From NCBI RefSeq assembly GCF_017377735.1, contig NZ_JAFVMH010000002.1, positions 310,001-374,000 of the forward strand: a DNA stretch of 64,000 nucleotides. Direction: 5' to 3'. How positions within the stretch are numbered: the first letter of the stretch is position 1; every line of letters begins with the position of its first letter. Under the pieces are notes generated by a model that worked only from the letters and a program-made list of their open reading frames with translations, made no database searches and was not told the origin of the DNA. Positions 18,480 to 27,597 of this stretch are shown piece by piece. The DNA is from Acetobacter garciniae. GTDB lineage: Bacteria; Pseudomonadota; Alphaproteobacteria; Acetobacterales; Acetobacteraceae. Position numbers and translations under genes: made by a program.

Positions 18480-20471
18480 ATGCTAGGGAGACTATCTTTA
18501 TCGGCCATCCCGTTGGATGTGCCGATCCTGGTGGGAACATTCATCGGCGTCGCCATTGTCGGTATCGCGGTGCTGGGGCTCATCACCTATTACGGCAAGT
18601 GGGGCTATCTCTGGAAAGAGTGGTTTACCTCTGTCGATCACAAGCGTCTGGCTGTCATGTACATCGTGCTGGCGCTGGTTGCTCTGTTCCGCGGCTTCGC
18701 GGACGCTATCATGATGCGTACCCAGCTTGCGCTGGCCTATGCGGGTAACCCCGGTTATCTGCCCCCGCATCACTACGACCAGATCTTCTCGGCCCACGGG
18801 ACGATCATGATCTTCTTCCTGGCCATGGCGTTCATGACCGGTCTGTTCAACTTCGTCGTGCCGCTGCAGATCGGCGCACGTGACGTTGCATTCCCGTTCC
18901 TGAACAACCTGAGCTTCTGGATGACGGCTGTCGCGTTCATCCTGGTGAACGTGTCCCTGTTCATCGGTGAATTCTCGCAGTGCGGCTGGCTGGCTTATCC
19001 GCCCCTGTCCGAGACGCAGTTTAGCCCCGGTGTCGGCGTTGACTACTATATCTGGGCCATCCAGATCTCTGGTGTCGGCACGCTGCTGACCGGTGTGAAC
19101 TTCTTTGTCACCATCGTGAAGATGCGCGCTCCGGGCATGAGCTGGATGAAAATGCCGGTCTTCACCTGGACGGCGTTCTGCTCCTCCATCCTCATCATGG
19201 TGTCCTTCCCCGTCCTGACGGTGGCTGTCGCTCTGCTGGGTCTGGACCGTTATTTTGGTATGCACTTCTTTACCAATGACGGCGGCGGCAACCAGATGAT
19301 GTACCTGAACCTGATCTGGGCCTGGGGTCATCCGGAAGTTTACATTCTTGTCATTCCCGCATTCGGCGTGTTCTCCGAAGTCGTGCCTGCCTTCTCCGGC
19401 AAGCCGCTGTTCGGTTACGCGACGATGGTTTACGCGACATGCTCCATCATGGTGCTGTCCTTTGTCGTGTGGGTGCATCACTTCTTCACCATGGGTGCTG
19501 GTCCGGACGTCAATGCCTTCTTCGGCATCGCGACCATGATCATCTCCATCCCGACGGGCGTTAAGCTCTTCAACTGGATGTTCACCATGTATAAGGGCCG
19601 CATCCAGTATCATGCTTGCATGTATTGGGCTGTCGGCTTCATGGTCACCTTCACCATCGGTGGTATGACCGGTGTCATGATGGCCATCCCGGGCGCTGAC
19701 TTCGTTCTGCATAACAGTCTGTTCCTGATTGCCCACTTCCATAACGTGATTATCGGCGGTGTGTATTTCGGTTACATCTGCGGCATGAACTTCTGGGCTC
19801 CCAAGGTCCTGGGTTTCAAGCTGAACGAAAGCTGGGGCATCCGTGCCTTCTGGTTCTGGCTGGTTGGCTTCTTCTTCGCGTTCGTTCCGCTGTATGTGCT
19901 GGGCTTCCAGGGCATGACACGCCGTCTGAACCATTACGACAATCCGGCCTGGCATCCCTGGCTGCTGATTGCCGAAGTGGGTGCGGTGCTGATCCTGCTG
20001 GGTATCGCCTGCCAGCTTATGCAGCTCTATGTTTCCATCCGCGACTGCAACCTTCCCGCCAACCGCGACGTGACAGGCGACCCCTGGAACGGCCGTACGC
20101 TGGAATGGTCCACGTCTTCCCCGCCGCCGATCTACAACTTTGCCATCGTTCCCAACGTGACTGCGCTTGATGCGTTCATGCACGACAAGGAAGGCGGCAT
20201 CGATACCCGTCAGGCTGGTGGGCATTACGAAGCGATCCATATGCCGAAGAACACGGCTGCGGGTCTTGTCGTTGGCATCTCCTCCCTGGTCTTCGGTTTC
20301 GCGGCTGTGTGGTATATCTGGTGGCTGGCGGCCCTTGGCCTGATCGGTGTCATCGGTGCTGTGATCGCACGTAGCGCGAACAAGGATATCGACTACTATA
20401 TCCCCGCCGAAGAGGTTGCCCGGATCGAAAACGAGCACACCCGTAAACTGTTGGCACAGGCAGCTGAATAA
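18480..20471 (+). CDS. cyoB: Ubiquinol oxidase subunit I
   Basis: Catalytic subunit, 663 residues and about 15 TM helices; it reduces O2 to water and pumps protons. Metal ligands are all present: low-spin heme His in [11 protein letters not shown], CuB His-Tyr in [12 protein letters not shown], CuB His-His in [10 protein letters not shown], and the heme pair in [13 protein letters not shown]. The ubiquinol-site region near residues 70-105 ([14 protein letters not shown]...[11 protein letters not shown]) matches CyoB. In acetic acid bacteria this enzyme carries either heme O (bo3) or heme A (ba, cytochrome a1); sequence alone does not decide, but ctaA is present nearby. Its stop overlaps the cyoC start. 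Codons favour GGT/CGT/CTG, as in highly expressed genes. Confidence 0.98.
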   Translation: MLGRLSLSAIPLDVPILVGTFIGVAIVGIAVLGLITYYGKWGYLWKEWFTSVDHKRLAVMYIVLALVALFRGFADAIMMRTQLALAYAGNPGYLPPHHYDQIFSAHGTIMIFFLAMAFMTGLFNFVVPLQIGARDVAFPFLNNLSFWMTAVAFILVNVSLFIGEFSQCGWLAYPPLSETQFSPGVGVDYYIWAIQISGVGTLLTGVNFFVTIVKMRAPGMSWMKMPVFTWTAFCSSILIMVSFPVLTVAVALLGLDRYFGMHFFTNDGGGNQMMYLNLIWAWGHPEVYILVIPAFGVFSEVVPAFSGKPLFGYATMVYATCSIMVLSFVVWVHHFFTMGAGPDVNAFFGIATMIISIPTGVKLFNWMFTMYKGRIQYHACMYWAVGFMVTFTIGGMTGVMMAIPGADFVLHNSLFLIAHFHNVIIGGVYFGYICGMNFWAPKVLGFKLNESWGIRAFWFWLVGFFFAFVPLYVLGFQGMTRRLNHYDNPAWHPWLLIAEVGAVLILLGIACQLMQLYVSIRDCNLPANRDVTGDPWNGRTLEWSTSSPPPIYNFAIVPNVTALDAFMHDKEGGIDTRQAGGHYEAIHMPKNTAAGLVVGISSLVFGFAAVWYIWWLAALGLIGVIGAVIARSANKDIDYYIPAEEVARIENEHTRKLLAQAAE

Positions 20472-21076
20472 TGGCACAGAATACAACTGTTCAGACCGAC
20501 GGCCACGACGAACATCACCACGAATCTCCGGTGGTGTTCGGGTTCTGGGTCTATCTGATGACGGACTGCATCATTTTCGGCACGCTTTTTGCCGCATTTG
20601 CAGTCCTGCGCAATCAGTTCAACGGCGGTCCGACCGGCCACGAACTGTTTGAATTCGGCGGACTTGGGCTGGAAACAGCCCTTCTGCTGGTTTCTTCCAT
20701 CACCTATGGGTTTGGCATGATCGCCGCCCATAAGGCCGAAGTCAGCAAGGTTATCATGTGGCTTGGCGTCACATTCCTGCTGGGTCTTGGGTTCGTGGGG
20801 CTGGAAGTGCGTGAATTCGCACACATGATCGCTGATGGCGCCGGTCCGGATCGCAGCGCGTTCCTGTCTGCGTTCTTCACGCTCGTATCCACGCATGGTC
20901 TGCACGTGACCTGCGGCCTGATCTGGATTGTCACCCTGATCGTCCAGCTGATGGGCACGACGGAAATCCCGGAACGCATGATGAACAAGCTCACCTGCCT
21001 GAGCCTGTTCTGGCACTTCCTGGATATCGTCTGGATCTGCGTTTTCACCTATGTCTATCTGGCGAGCATGATCTGA
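20471..21076 (+). CDS. cyoC: Ubiquinol oxidase subunit III
   Basis: A 201-residue membrane subunit with five TM helices, without the first two helices found in the longer cytochrome c oxidase subunit III. It begins with a His/Asp-rich cytosolic tail (HDEHHHESPVVFGFWVYLMT). LTCLSLFWHFLDIVWICVFTYVYL is the expected last-helix region, including the conserved WHF..DIVW motif. Its ATG overlaps the cyoB stop by one base (TAATG) and its own stop overlaps the cyoD start (TGATG), indicating translational coupling. Confidence 0.96.
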   Translation: MAQNTTVQTDGHDEHHHESPVVFGFWVYLMTDCIIFGTLFAAFAVLRNQFNGGPTGHELFEFGGLGLETALLLVSSITYGFGMIAAHKAEVSKVIMWLGVTFLLGLGFVGLEVREFAHMIADGAGPDRSAFLSAFFTLVSTHGLHVTCGLIWIVTLIVQLMGTTEIPERMMNKLTCLSLFWHFLDIVWICVFTYVYLASMI

Positions 21077-21408
21077 TGAGCACTTCTCATACATCCTCCT
21101 CGGGAGAGAGCCACGGTAGCGTAGCGTCCTACGTTATCGGGTTTGTTCTTGCCGTTATCCTGACGGTCCTGTCGTTTGCCGTGGTTTCGACCCACAGCCT
21201 TTCCCCGACTGGCACGCTGGGCGCTCTGTCGGTGCTGGCTCTGGTTCAGGTTCTGGTGCATCTGCACTACTTCCTGCACATGGGCGGGTCTTCCGAACAG
21301 CGTTGGAACAACATTGCGTTTGTGTTCACCGTGAGCTTCGTTGCCATCCTGATCGTTGGCACCGTGTTCATCATGACCAACACCGCAGCCCACATGATGT
21401 CCCGTTAA
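21076..21408 (+). CDS. cyoD: Ubiquinol oxidase subunit IV
   Basis: A 110-residue, three-TM accessory subunit that stabilises the oxidase and its CuB centre during assembly. SYVIGFVLAVILTVLSFAVV and QVLVHLHYFLHMG are the CyoD hallmarks. It is the last gene of the operon; a strong terminator follows at 21463. No cyoE heme O synthase follows, unlike in E. coli. Confidence 0.96.
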   Translation: MSTSHTSSSGESHGSVASYVIGFVLAVILTVLSFAVVSTHSLSPTGTLGALSVLALVQVLVHLHYFLHMGGSSEQRWNNIAFVFTVSFVAILIVGTVFIMTNTAAHMMSR

Positions 21409-21462
21409 TCAGCGTCATGCTGGGGCCAGCCCGAACGGGTTGGCCTGCGGGTACAGGACAAG

Positions 21463-21492
21463 ACCCCGGAGCGACATGCTCCGGGGTTTTTC
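21463..21492 (+). terminator. Rho-independent terminator of cyoABCD
   Basis: ACCCCGGAGC, a short loop, GCTCCGGGGT and five Ts, about 55 nt past the cyoD stop. Confidence 0.92.
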
Positions 21493-21994
21493 TGTTTGGG
21501 GTCTTGAACGCGGCATGAAAAGTCGCGCCGGGTGTTTGCCGTTCGGCTGCTTGATGCGCCCGCTTGATCTGCCCCCGGTTGGTCCGCGCGGTTGGTCGAT
21601 CCGGTTGTTCGGTCTGGTGTTTCAGTCCGGTGGCTTAGTCGGCTGTTCGGCCTGGCGGCTCGGCAGAGATTTGGTCTCTCGGGCGGCGGACGGCGATGAG
21701 CGCTGCGGGCATCCGACCTGGGGGGCTGGCCTAAAGGTTCGGCTTGGTGCGGCGAGACCTGGTGGGTTCTGGCCCGGTGGTGTTTAAGGGTTGCACGGGT
21801 TTGGACTGAGCGCCCTTTGTGGTTTCCAATCCGCTTGCAAGGGGCCAGAACTCCTCCCGTCCCTTGCCGCAAACAGTGAGGCGGCCGTCAGGAACCCCGA
21901 CTGAACTGCAACCGGTATCCGAAAGTCGCCTTGGGGTTCGCCGGGGGCAGGCGATCCGGTTCTTAGGCGCCCTAGAAATGGCCGAAATCTCGAT
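21493..21994. other. Intergenic region of low-complexity GGT/CGG-rich DNA
   Basis: About 500 nt between the convergent cyoD and fdxA terminators. From 21560 to 21700 it is built of short irregular repetitions such as GGTTGGTC, GGTTGTTCGG and CGGCTGTTCGG. Frames through it on both strands are Arg/Pro/Gly-rich and look spurious. No gene, RNA or mobile element was recognised. Confidence 0.5.
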
Positions 21995-22028
21995 AAAAAA
22001 ATGGCACCAGCTTGCGCGGTGCCATTTG
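21995..22028 (-). terminator. Rho-independent terminator of fdxA
   Basis: On the minus strand AATGGCACC pairs with GGTGCCATT across a 9-nt loop and is followed by seven Ts. It lies about 28 nt beyond the fdxA stop. Confidence 0.87.
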
Positions 22029-22055
22029 CCGTTTTGCAACGGGTGCGTGAGAAGA

Positions 22056-22388
22056 TCAGTCCTTCTGCGGGTTGGGGGAGAGCAGGCCGGTCTTGTCGGG
22101 CTTGTCTTTCCATTCTTCCGCATCGGCGGGCGGCGTGCCCTTGCGTGTGATATTGGGCCACTGCGTCGAATATTTTGCGTTGATTTCCGCCCAGGCGGCC
22201 GCACGATCGTCGCTGTCGGGGAAAATCGCCTCCGCAGGGCATTCCGGCTCACACACGCCGCAGTCAATGCATTCGTCCGGGTTGATTACCAGAAAGTTCT
22301 CACCGGCGTAGAAGCAGTCAACGGGGCAGACTTCCACACAGTCCATGAATTTGCAGCGGATGCAGTTTTCAGTGACCACGTAGGTCAT
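22056..22388 (-). CDS. fdxA: 7Fe ferredoxin FdxA
   Basis: Small cytosolic electron carrier, 110 residues. [20 protein letters not shown] followed by CPVDCF supplies a CxxC...C...C set for a [3Fe-4S] cluster, and [16 protein letters not shown] a second complete set for a [4Fe-4S] cluster. The negatively charged C-terminal extension is typical of the alphaproteobacterial FdxA family. The second of two nearby ATGs (22388) is chosen because GGAG lies 6 nt before it; the other is 22394. It is 189 nt downstream of a SUV3-like helicase on the same strand, a common alphaproteobacterial neighbourhood. A terminator follows. Confidence 0.96.
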   Translation of the reverse strand: MTYVVTENCIRCKFMDCVEVCPVDCFYAGENFLVINPDECIDCGVCEPECPAEAIFPDSDDRAAAWAEINAKYSTQWPNITRKGTPPADAEEWKDKPDKTGLLSPNPQKD

Positions 22389-22577
22389 TGCCATCTCCGA
22401 ATTTATCTGGCGGCTGAGGAACGCACGCCGGGTGGGATCAGATAGCTGACCTGTTGCAGGTCCAGCCACGAGGGTTGGCGCAGATATGAGGGGCTTTTCG
22501 CCCAATGGCAACCCGTTAGCGCGACAGGATACCCCGCACGGGGTGCAGTGCCGTACCGCAACCGGCACGGCTGGATG

Positions 22578-25157
22578 TTACTGGCGTTCTTTCAGCCGCG
22601 CCAGCACGGCAAAGGGGCTGTCGCTTTTCATGGTGCGCGGCCTGGCTGGCGCATGCGCGAAAGCGCGGAGCTTCTTCTGGTTTTTTTGCACCCGCGCGGG
22701 CAAAATCATGAAAGGTGCCGGCGGTCCCGGCTGGTTTGCAGGCAGGGCCACGGGGGGCTGGACGCGCCCCCCCAATGCCGTGAGCAGGACTGGCAGTTTT
22801 TTTTTCACCACCCCCAGGCGTGACGCCAGCGCATAAGGCAGGGGCTTTTGCCCCAAAGCGCTCAGCGCGTCCATTTCCCGCCTGACGGCCACGGCCCTGT
22901 CGAGTCGGACCGCGAATGCCCCGGCGCAGACCCAGCCCAGGCTGAGGAACGCGGCTTTCTCTGCCGGCAAGGGCGGGTGCTCCAGGGCGAACGATACCGC
23001 ACCCGGGGGCGGCAGGTCCGGCATGGTGTGGCCCAGGCTGATCCCCAGCAGCAGGCGGCGCAGCGCCATGGGGTGTGGCTTGAGCAACCGCGTGCAGAAC
23101 AGCGTGTCCAGCCCGAAGGCGATATGCAGGCGCGCCAGCAGCAAGGCATCAGCCCGGGTAAGGGACGGGCGTTCGGGGCAGGGCGTGACCCCGCCATGTT
23201 CCATCAGCCGATGGATCAGCCCGCGCAGGGCCGGATGGGGGGCTGTTGCGTCCTCCGCATGGAAAAGGGGGGCCAGGTCGTGGCGGATCCGCGCGGTGAC
23301 GAATTCTGCAAGTTTGTGGCGGATTTTCTCTTTCTGGATGGCGTCCAGAAATTCCGCATCCCTAACCGCAATGGCGGGCCGCAGCACGGACGGGCCGGGC
23401 CGCAACTGGCCGATCGGTTCATCCCCCCACAGAAGGGCCCCGCTTTGCAGGTCGAGGGCAAGCTCCCCCTCCGCCTGAAGGAAACGGGCCACCATGCGGG
23501 GAATTTCGCTCCGCGCGGCACGGCGGGCGGCGCGCAGGACAAGCGCCTGGTCGGCCCGCGCGGCTTCGGGGTCGGGGATGAAGGTAAAGCCGCGCATATG
23601 GCCTACCGCGTGCCCTTCCACACTGACTTCGCCCAGGCGGTTCATGGCTGAAAGCAGGGGCTTGCCATCGGCTTCTTCAAGGCGGCGGGCCAGGCTTGCG
23701 GCCCGCCGGTCCACGAAGCGGGCGGTCAGGCGGTCATGCAGCGCATCGGACAGCGTATCTTCCAACTGGCGCGTGTGGCGCTGCCAGTGTTCGGCATCTT
23801 CCACCCAGCCGGTGCGGGCCGCCACATAGGACCAGACCCGAATGCCCATCAGGCGCTGCATCAGCGCTTCTATATCGCCCTCGGTATGCTCAAGCCCGTG
23901 CAGGCGGGCGCGCAGCCAGTCGGACGGCAGGCGGCCCTGGCGCACCAGCAGGGCGAAAATCTGCGCGCATTGGCGGATATGGCTGTCTTCCCCCAGCTTG
24001 CGGAAGTCGGGGATCTGGCACACTTCCCACATCAGGCGGGTGTGTTCGGGCGTGCGGGCCAGCCCGCTTATGGCTTTATCCTGCATGAAGGCGCGCAATA
24101 CCAGCATGTCCGTGGCGGGTTCGGCCGGGCGCAGGCAGGCTGTGGGCGGTTTTACGCACAGGCTGGCATGCAGAGCCGCAGGCGTGGCAAAATCCAGCAC
24201 GGAATTGCGCCACCACAGGAAGGACAGGGGCTCGAACCGGTGCTCCTCCACCGCTTCGACCAACGGTTCGGGAAAAGGCGGGCATTCCCCAGTGGTGCCG
24301 AAGGTGCCATCCCGCGTGCCGCGCCCGGCCCGGCCCGCGATCTGGGCCACCTCGGCCGCGTTCAGCAGCCGGTGGCGTTGCCCGTCGAACTTGGCCATGC
24401 CGGCAAAGGCCACATGGTGGATATCCATGTTCAGCCCCATGCCTATGGCATCGGTCGCGACCAGGTAGTCCACCTCGCGATTCTGGTACAGGGCGACCTG
24501 CGCGTTGCGCGTGCGCGGCGAAAGCTGGCCCATGACCACCGCACACCCGCCCCGCTTGCGGCGGATCAGCTCCGCAATGGCGTAGACCTCGGCCATGGAG
24601 AAGGCGACAATGGCCGAACGCGGCGGCAGGCGCGACAGCCGGTTATGCCCCGAACAGGTCAGGTTCGACAGGCGGGGCCGGGTTTCGATTTCGATCCCGC
24701 GCACCAGGGTCCGCAGCAGGGGGGCGATGGTGTCCGACCCCAGGAACAGCGTTTCGGACAGGCCCCGGGCGTTCAGCAGCCGGTCGGTGAAAATATGGCC
24801 GCGCTCGGGGTCTGCGCAAAGCTGGATTTCATCCACCGCCACGAAATCGACCGGGCGGTCCATGGGCATGGCTTCCACCGTGCATGAAAACCACCGCGCA
24901 TGGGGGGGAATGATTTTTTCCTCCCCCGTGATCAGGGCCACGGCCCGCACCCCCTTGAGCCGCACCATCCGTTCGTAATTTTCCCGCGCCAGCAGGCGCA
25001 GCGGAAAGCCGATCACGCCCGAGGCATGGGCCAGCATGCGTTCAAGGGCCAGATGGGTCTTGCCGGTATTGGTGGGGCCCACAATGGCCCGTACGGGTGC
25101 CACCCATGCGCCGTCTCGCGCAGGCGGGGGGGAGATCGGGCGCAGGGGAACCGTCAT
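22578..25157 (-). CDS. SUV3-like DEAD/DExH helicase (first of two)
   Basis: ATP-dependent helicase related to mitochondrial SUV3/SUPV3L1, probably acting on structured RNA. About 859 residues: Walker A GPTNTGKTHLAL, motif II VAVDEIQLCADPERG, motif VI region ATDAIGMGLNMDI...QIAGRAGRG, followed by the SUV3-type C-terminal helical domain and a long family-specific tail ending DSPFAVLARLKE. The ATG at 25157 is chosen because the P-loop lies about 30 residues in, as in relatives; an open extension of 66 codons upstream has no helicase similarity. It starts 118 nt from the divergent M17 aminopeptidase. A second, different SUV3-like helicase is at 39256. Confidence 0.9.
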   Translation of the reverse strand: MTVPLRPISPPPARDGAWVAPVRAIVGPTNTGKTHLALERMLAHASGVIGFPLRLLARENYERMVRLKGVRAVALITGEEKIIPPHARWFSCTVEAMPMDRPVDFVAVDEIQLCADPERGHIFTDRLLNARGLSETLFLGSDTIAPLLRTLVRGIEIETRPRLSNLTCSGHNRLSRLPPRSAIVAFSMAEVYAIAELIRRKRGGCAVVMGQLSPRTRNAQVALYQNREVDYLVATDAIGMGLNMDIHHVAFAGMAKFDGQRHRLLNAAEVAQIAGRAGRGTRDGTFGTTGECPPFPEPLVEAVEEHRFEPLSFLWWRNSVLDFATPAALHASLCVKPPTACLRPAEPATDMLVLRAFMQDKAISGLARTPEHTRLMWEVCQIPDFRKLGEDSHIRQCAQIFALLVRQGRLPSDWLRARLHGLEHTEGDIEALMQRLMGIRVWSYVAARTGWVEDAEHWQRHTRQLEDTLSDALHDRLTARFVDRRAASLARRLEEADGKPLLSAMNRLGEVSVEGHAVGHMRGFTFIPDPEAARADQALVLRAARRAARSEIPRMVARFLQAEGELALDLQSGALLWGDEPIGQLRPGPSVLRPAIAVRDAEFLDAIQKEKIRHKLAEFVTARIRHDLAPLFHAEDATAPHPALRGLIHRLMEHGGVTPCPERPSLTRADALLLARLHIAFGLDTLFCTRLLKPHPMALRRLLLGISLGHTMPDLPPPGAVSFALEHPPLPAEKAAFLSLGWVCAGAFAVRLDRAVAVRREMDALSALGQKPLPYALASRLGVVKKKLPVLLTALGGRVQPPVALPANQPGPPAPFMILPARVQKNQKKLRAFAHAPARPRTMKSDSPFAVLARLKERQ

Positions 25158-25275
25158 GCCGCCATGCTCTGTCGCGCCGGGCGGAAAAGCAAGCCGTTGC
25201 GCTAAATTTCCACCCCCGTTGCATTGGCCGGGCACGCGGCGCACTGTGCGCGACAGGAAAAAAGGGAGGTTACCC

Positions 25276-26814
25276 ATGCGTGAGCCAGACTGCCTGAGCG
25301 TGCCGCCGCGCCGCAAGAAATCCGCCGGACCCGGTACTGCCACCAGCATGCCCAATGCCGTTTATGCCGTGCGCCCGTCCGAATGCGACCTGCTGGCGAC
25401 CTGGATCAGCGAACAGGCGGCGGCCTTCGCCCAGGGCTGCGGGTTTACGGCCAGCCCAGGCCAGCTCATGCTGGTGCCGGGGGAAGCCGGGGGCCTGCAA
25501 GCCGTGCTGGGCATTGCCGAAAAGGACCAGCCGCGCGATCCGTTCGTATTCGGCGTGCTGGCACGCGACCTGCCGGGGGGTGACTGGCGGGTGGAAACGC
25601 CGGACGATATCGCGCGGGACGACGTCATTCTGGGGTTCTGCCTCGGGGCTTATCGCTATGGGCTCAAATCCGGCGATGGGGCGGGCAGCGCCAAGGCGGG
25701 GCGGTCCAGGAACAAGGCGGCCCAACAAGGCAGCGCATCGCAAGGCAATCCATCGCAGGGTGGCGCGGGGCAGGGCAAGCCGCGCCTGGTGGTCAGCCGG
25801 GCCGAGAGCGAAGGCCTGGCGGTCGAGCAGGCGCGCTCCATCTGGCTGGCGCGCGACCTTATCAATATGCCCGCCAACCTGCTGGGTCCGTCCGAACTGG
25901 CACAGGCCGCGCGCGACGTGCTGGAGCCCCTGGGCGCACAGGTCGAGATCGTGAAGGGGGCAGCACTGGCCAAGGCCTATCCGCTGGTGGCCCATGTCGG
26001 CATGGGGTCGGAGCGCGGGCCGCGCGTGGTGGTGGCACGGTGGCAGGGCTCGGGCGCCGGTGCTGCGGCCCCGCTGCTTTCGCTGGTGGGCAAGGGCGTG
26101 TGCTTCGACAGCGGTGGGTATGACCTCAAGCCCTCAAGCGGCATGCTGCGGATGAAAAAGGATATGGGCGGGGCCGCGACGGTCCTGGCGCTGGCACGCC
26201 TTGTGATGGCGCGCGACCTGCCCGTGCGGCTGGAACTGCGGCTGGGCTGTGTGGAGAACAGCGTTTCGGGCCGGGCCATGCGGCCGCTGGACGTGGTGAC
26301 AAGCCGTGCTGGGCTGAGTGTGGAAATCGGCAATACGGATGCCGAAGGACGGCTGGTCCTGTGCGACCTGCTGCATGAAGCCTGCGAGCACGACCCCGCC
26401 CTGCTGCTTGACGTGGCGACACTGACGGGGGCCGCCCGCGTGGCGCTGGGGCCCGACCTGCCCGCCCTGTTCTGCAATGACGACGCGACGGCCCAGACCT
26501 TTCTGGAAGTATCCGTGCGCGAATCCGATCCGTTATGGCGCCTGCCGCTCTGGCCCGGCTATGCCAAATGGCTGAGCAGCCCAGTAGCGGACCTGAACAA
26601 TATTGCCTCCAGACCTATGGCCGGCGCCATTACAGCCGGATTGTTTCTTGCGCGTTTTGTAAAGCCTGCTCAGCGTTGGGTGCATATCGACAGTTATGCG
26701 TGGAACGATTCAAGCCGGCCCGGCCGCCCGGAAGGCGGGGATTCTCCCGGAATTCGGGCGTTTTTCACGGCTGTGTGTACGGTGCTAGGCGTTGGGGTGG
26801 ACCCTGTGTCTTAA
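25276..26814 (+). CDS. Leucyl aminopeptidase family (M17) metallopeptidase
   Basis: Cytosolic di-zinc aminopeptidase that releases N-terminal residues from peptides. 512 residues: a divergent N-terminal domain, then the M17 catalytic domain with LVGKGVCFDSGGYDLKP (catalytic Lys, metal Asp), MKKDMGGAATV, and the signature NTDAEGRLVLCD (metal Asp/Glu and catalytic Arg). The start follows GGGAGG at ideal spacing. Between the domains (about residues 132-175) is a Gly/Gln/Ser/Ala-rich linker with repeated QG(S/N/K) units that is not part of the fold. Divergent from the SUV3-like helicase. Whether it corresponds to PepA or PepB cannot be decided. Confidence 0.93.
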   Translation: MREPDCLSVPPRRKKSAGPGTATSMPNAVYAVRPSECDLLATWISEQAAAFAQGCGFTASPGQLMLVPGEAGGLQAVLGIAEKDQPRDPFVFGVLARDLPGGDWRVETPDDIARDDVILGFCLGAYRYGLKSGDGAGSAKAGRSRNKAAQQGSASQGNPSQGGAGQGKPRLVVSRAESEGLAVEQARSIWLARDLINMPANLLGPSELAQAARDVLEPLGAQVEIVKGAALAKAYPLVAHVGMGSERGPRVVVARWQGSGAGAAAPLLSLVGKGVCFDSGGYDLKPSSGMLRMKKDMGGAATVLALARLVMARDLPVRLELRLGCVENSVSGRAMRPLDVVTSRAGLSVEIGNTDAEGRLVLCDLLHEACEHDPALLLDVATLTGAARVALGPDLPALFCNDDATAQTFLEVSVRESDPLWRLPLWPGYAKWLSSPVADLNNIASRPMAGAITAGLFLARFVKPAQRWVHIDSYAWNDSSRPGRPEGGDSPGIRAFFTAVCTVLGVGVDPVS

Positions 26815-26979
26815 AGTCGTCACATGAATGAACGAAACTATTTCTGTATTGAAGGGTTAATTGTGTTGTTTCGGTTCCTATATAAACCGGGTAGATGATC
26901 TGGCTTTAATCCGGGCCGGAAAAGAGAAGTGGGCTGTCCCCGACTTTCGAGGGACCGGTCCGGAAAGGAAAGTGGAGTT

Positions 26980-27393
26980 ATGGTTCAGACAGCAGAAAAA
27001 ACAGAGGATCTGGTAAGGACCCTTCGTGACACGATCGTTTCTCTCGTCAGGGGTGCGGGGCCGGACCTGTCCGCCCGCCAGCTGGCGGTGTTCCTGACAT
27101 GCTACCTGGATGAAAGCGGGCACACGGTGCGTGGCTTGGCCGCCAGCCTGAACGTGTCCAAGCCCGCGATTACCCGCGCGCTGGACCGGCTGGGCGAGCT
27201 TGACCTGACCCGCCGCAAGGTGGACCCGCTGGACCGCCGGTCCGTGCTGGTGCAGCGCACGCCCAAGGGTGCGGCGTACCTCAAGGAAATCCGCTCCGTC
27301 ATGGGCGATGCCGCGCACGAGACCAGCAAGAAGCCGCGCCAGGAAGACAAGACAGCCACCGTTCGCAAGCTGCGCCGGGTTGCCGCTGCCTGA
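26980..27393 (+). CDS. MarR-like winged-helix transcriptional regulator
   Basis: A 137-residue DNA-binding protein. ARQLAVFLTCYLDES, then TVRGLAASLNVSKPAITRAL, forms the winged-helix recognition unit (about residues 48-68), and RRKVDPLDRRSVLVQRTPKG is the wing, as in MarR/SarA proteins. The basic C-terminus (KLRRVAAA) lacks the long dimerisation helix of typical MarR, so dimerisation may differ. SD GGAG precedes the ATG at 26980. The AT-rich 165-nt region upstream holds TATAAA (26880-26885) as a possible -10 element. The secreted-protein gene 200 nt downstream is a possible target; the ligand is unknown. Confidence 0.8.
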   Translation: MVQTAEKTEDLVRTLRDTIVSLVRGAGPDLSARQLAVFLTCYLDESGHTVRGLAASLNVSKPAITRALDRLGELDLTRRKVDPLDRRSVLVQRTPKGAAYLKEIRSVMGDAAHETSKKPRQEDKTATVRKLRRVAAA

Positions 27394-27597
27394 TCGGCAC
27401 TGGCTGCAAAAGGGCAGGTTTGCGGCCCGGTTTCGCTTTTCATGCGTGATCGGGCCGGCTGATCTGGCCAATGTGCATTTGGGGCAACTTCGTACTCGGT
27501 AGGGCGTTCTTCTTTCAACTCTCCCGGTCATGACCGCATCTCGCCGCAAGGTGGGGCTGGGGCGCCAGGGAGGGAGATAGAAAGAAGGATGGCAGCC

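Noticed and set aside
18498-20486. Long minus-strand open frame opposite cyoB
   Set aside because: His/Asp/Gly-rich translation, no recognisable family, fully antisense to an unmistakable oxidase subunit.
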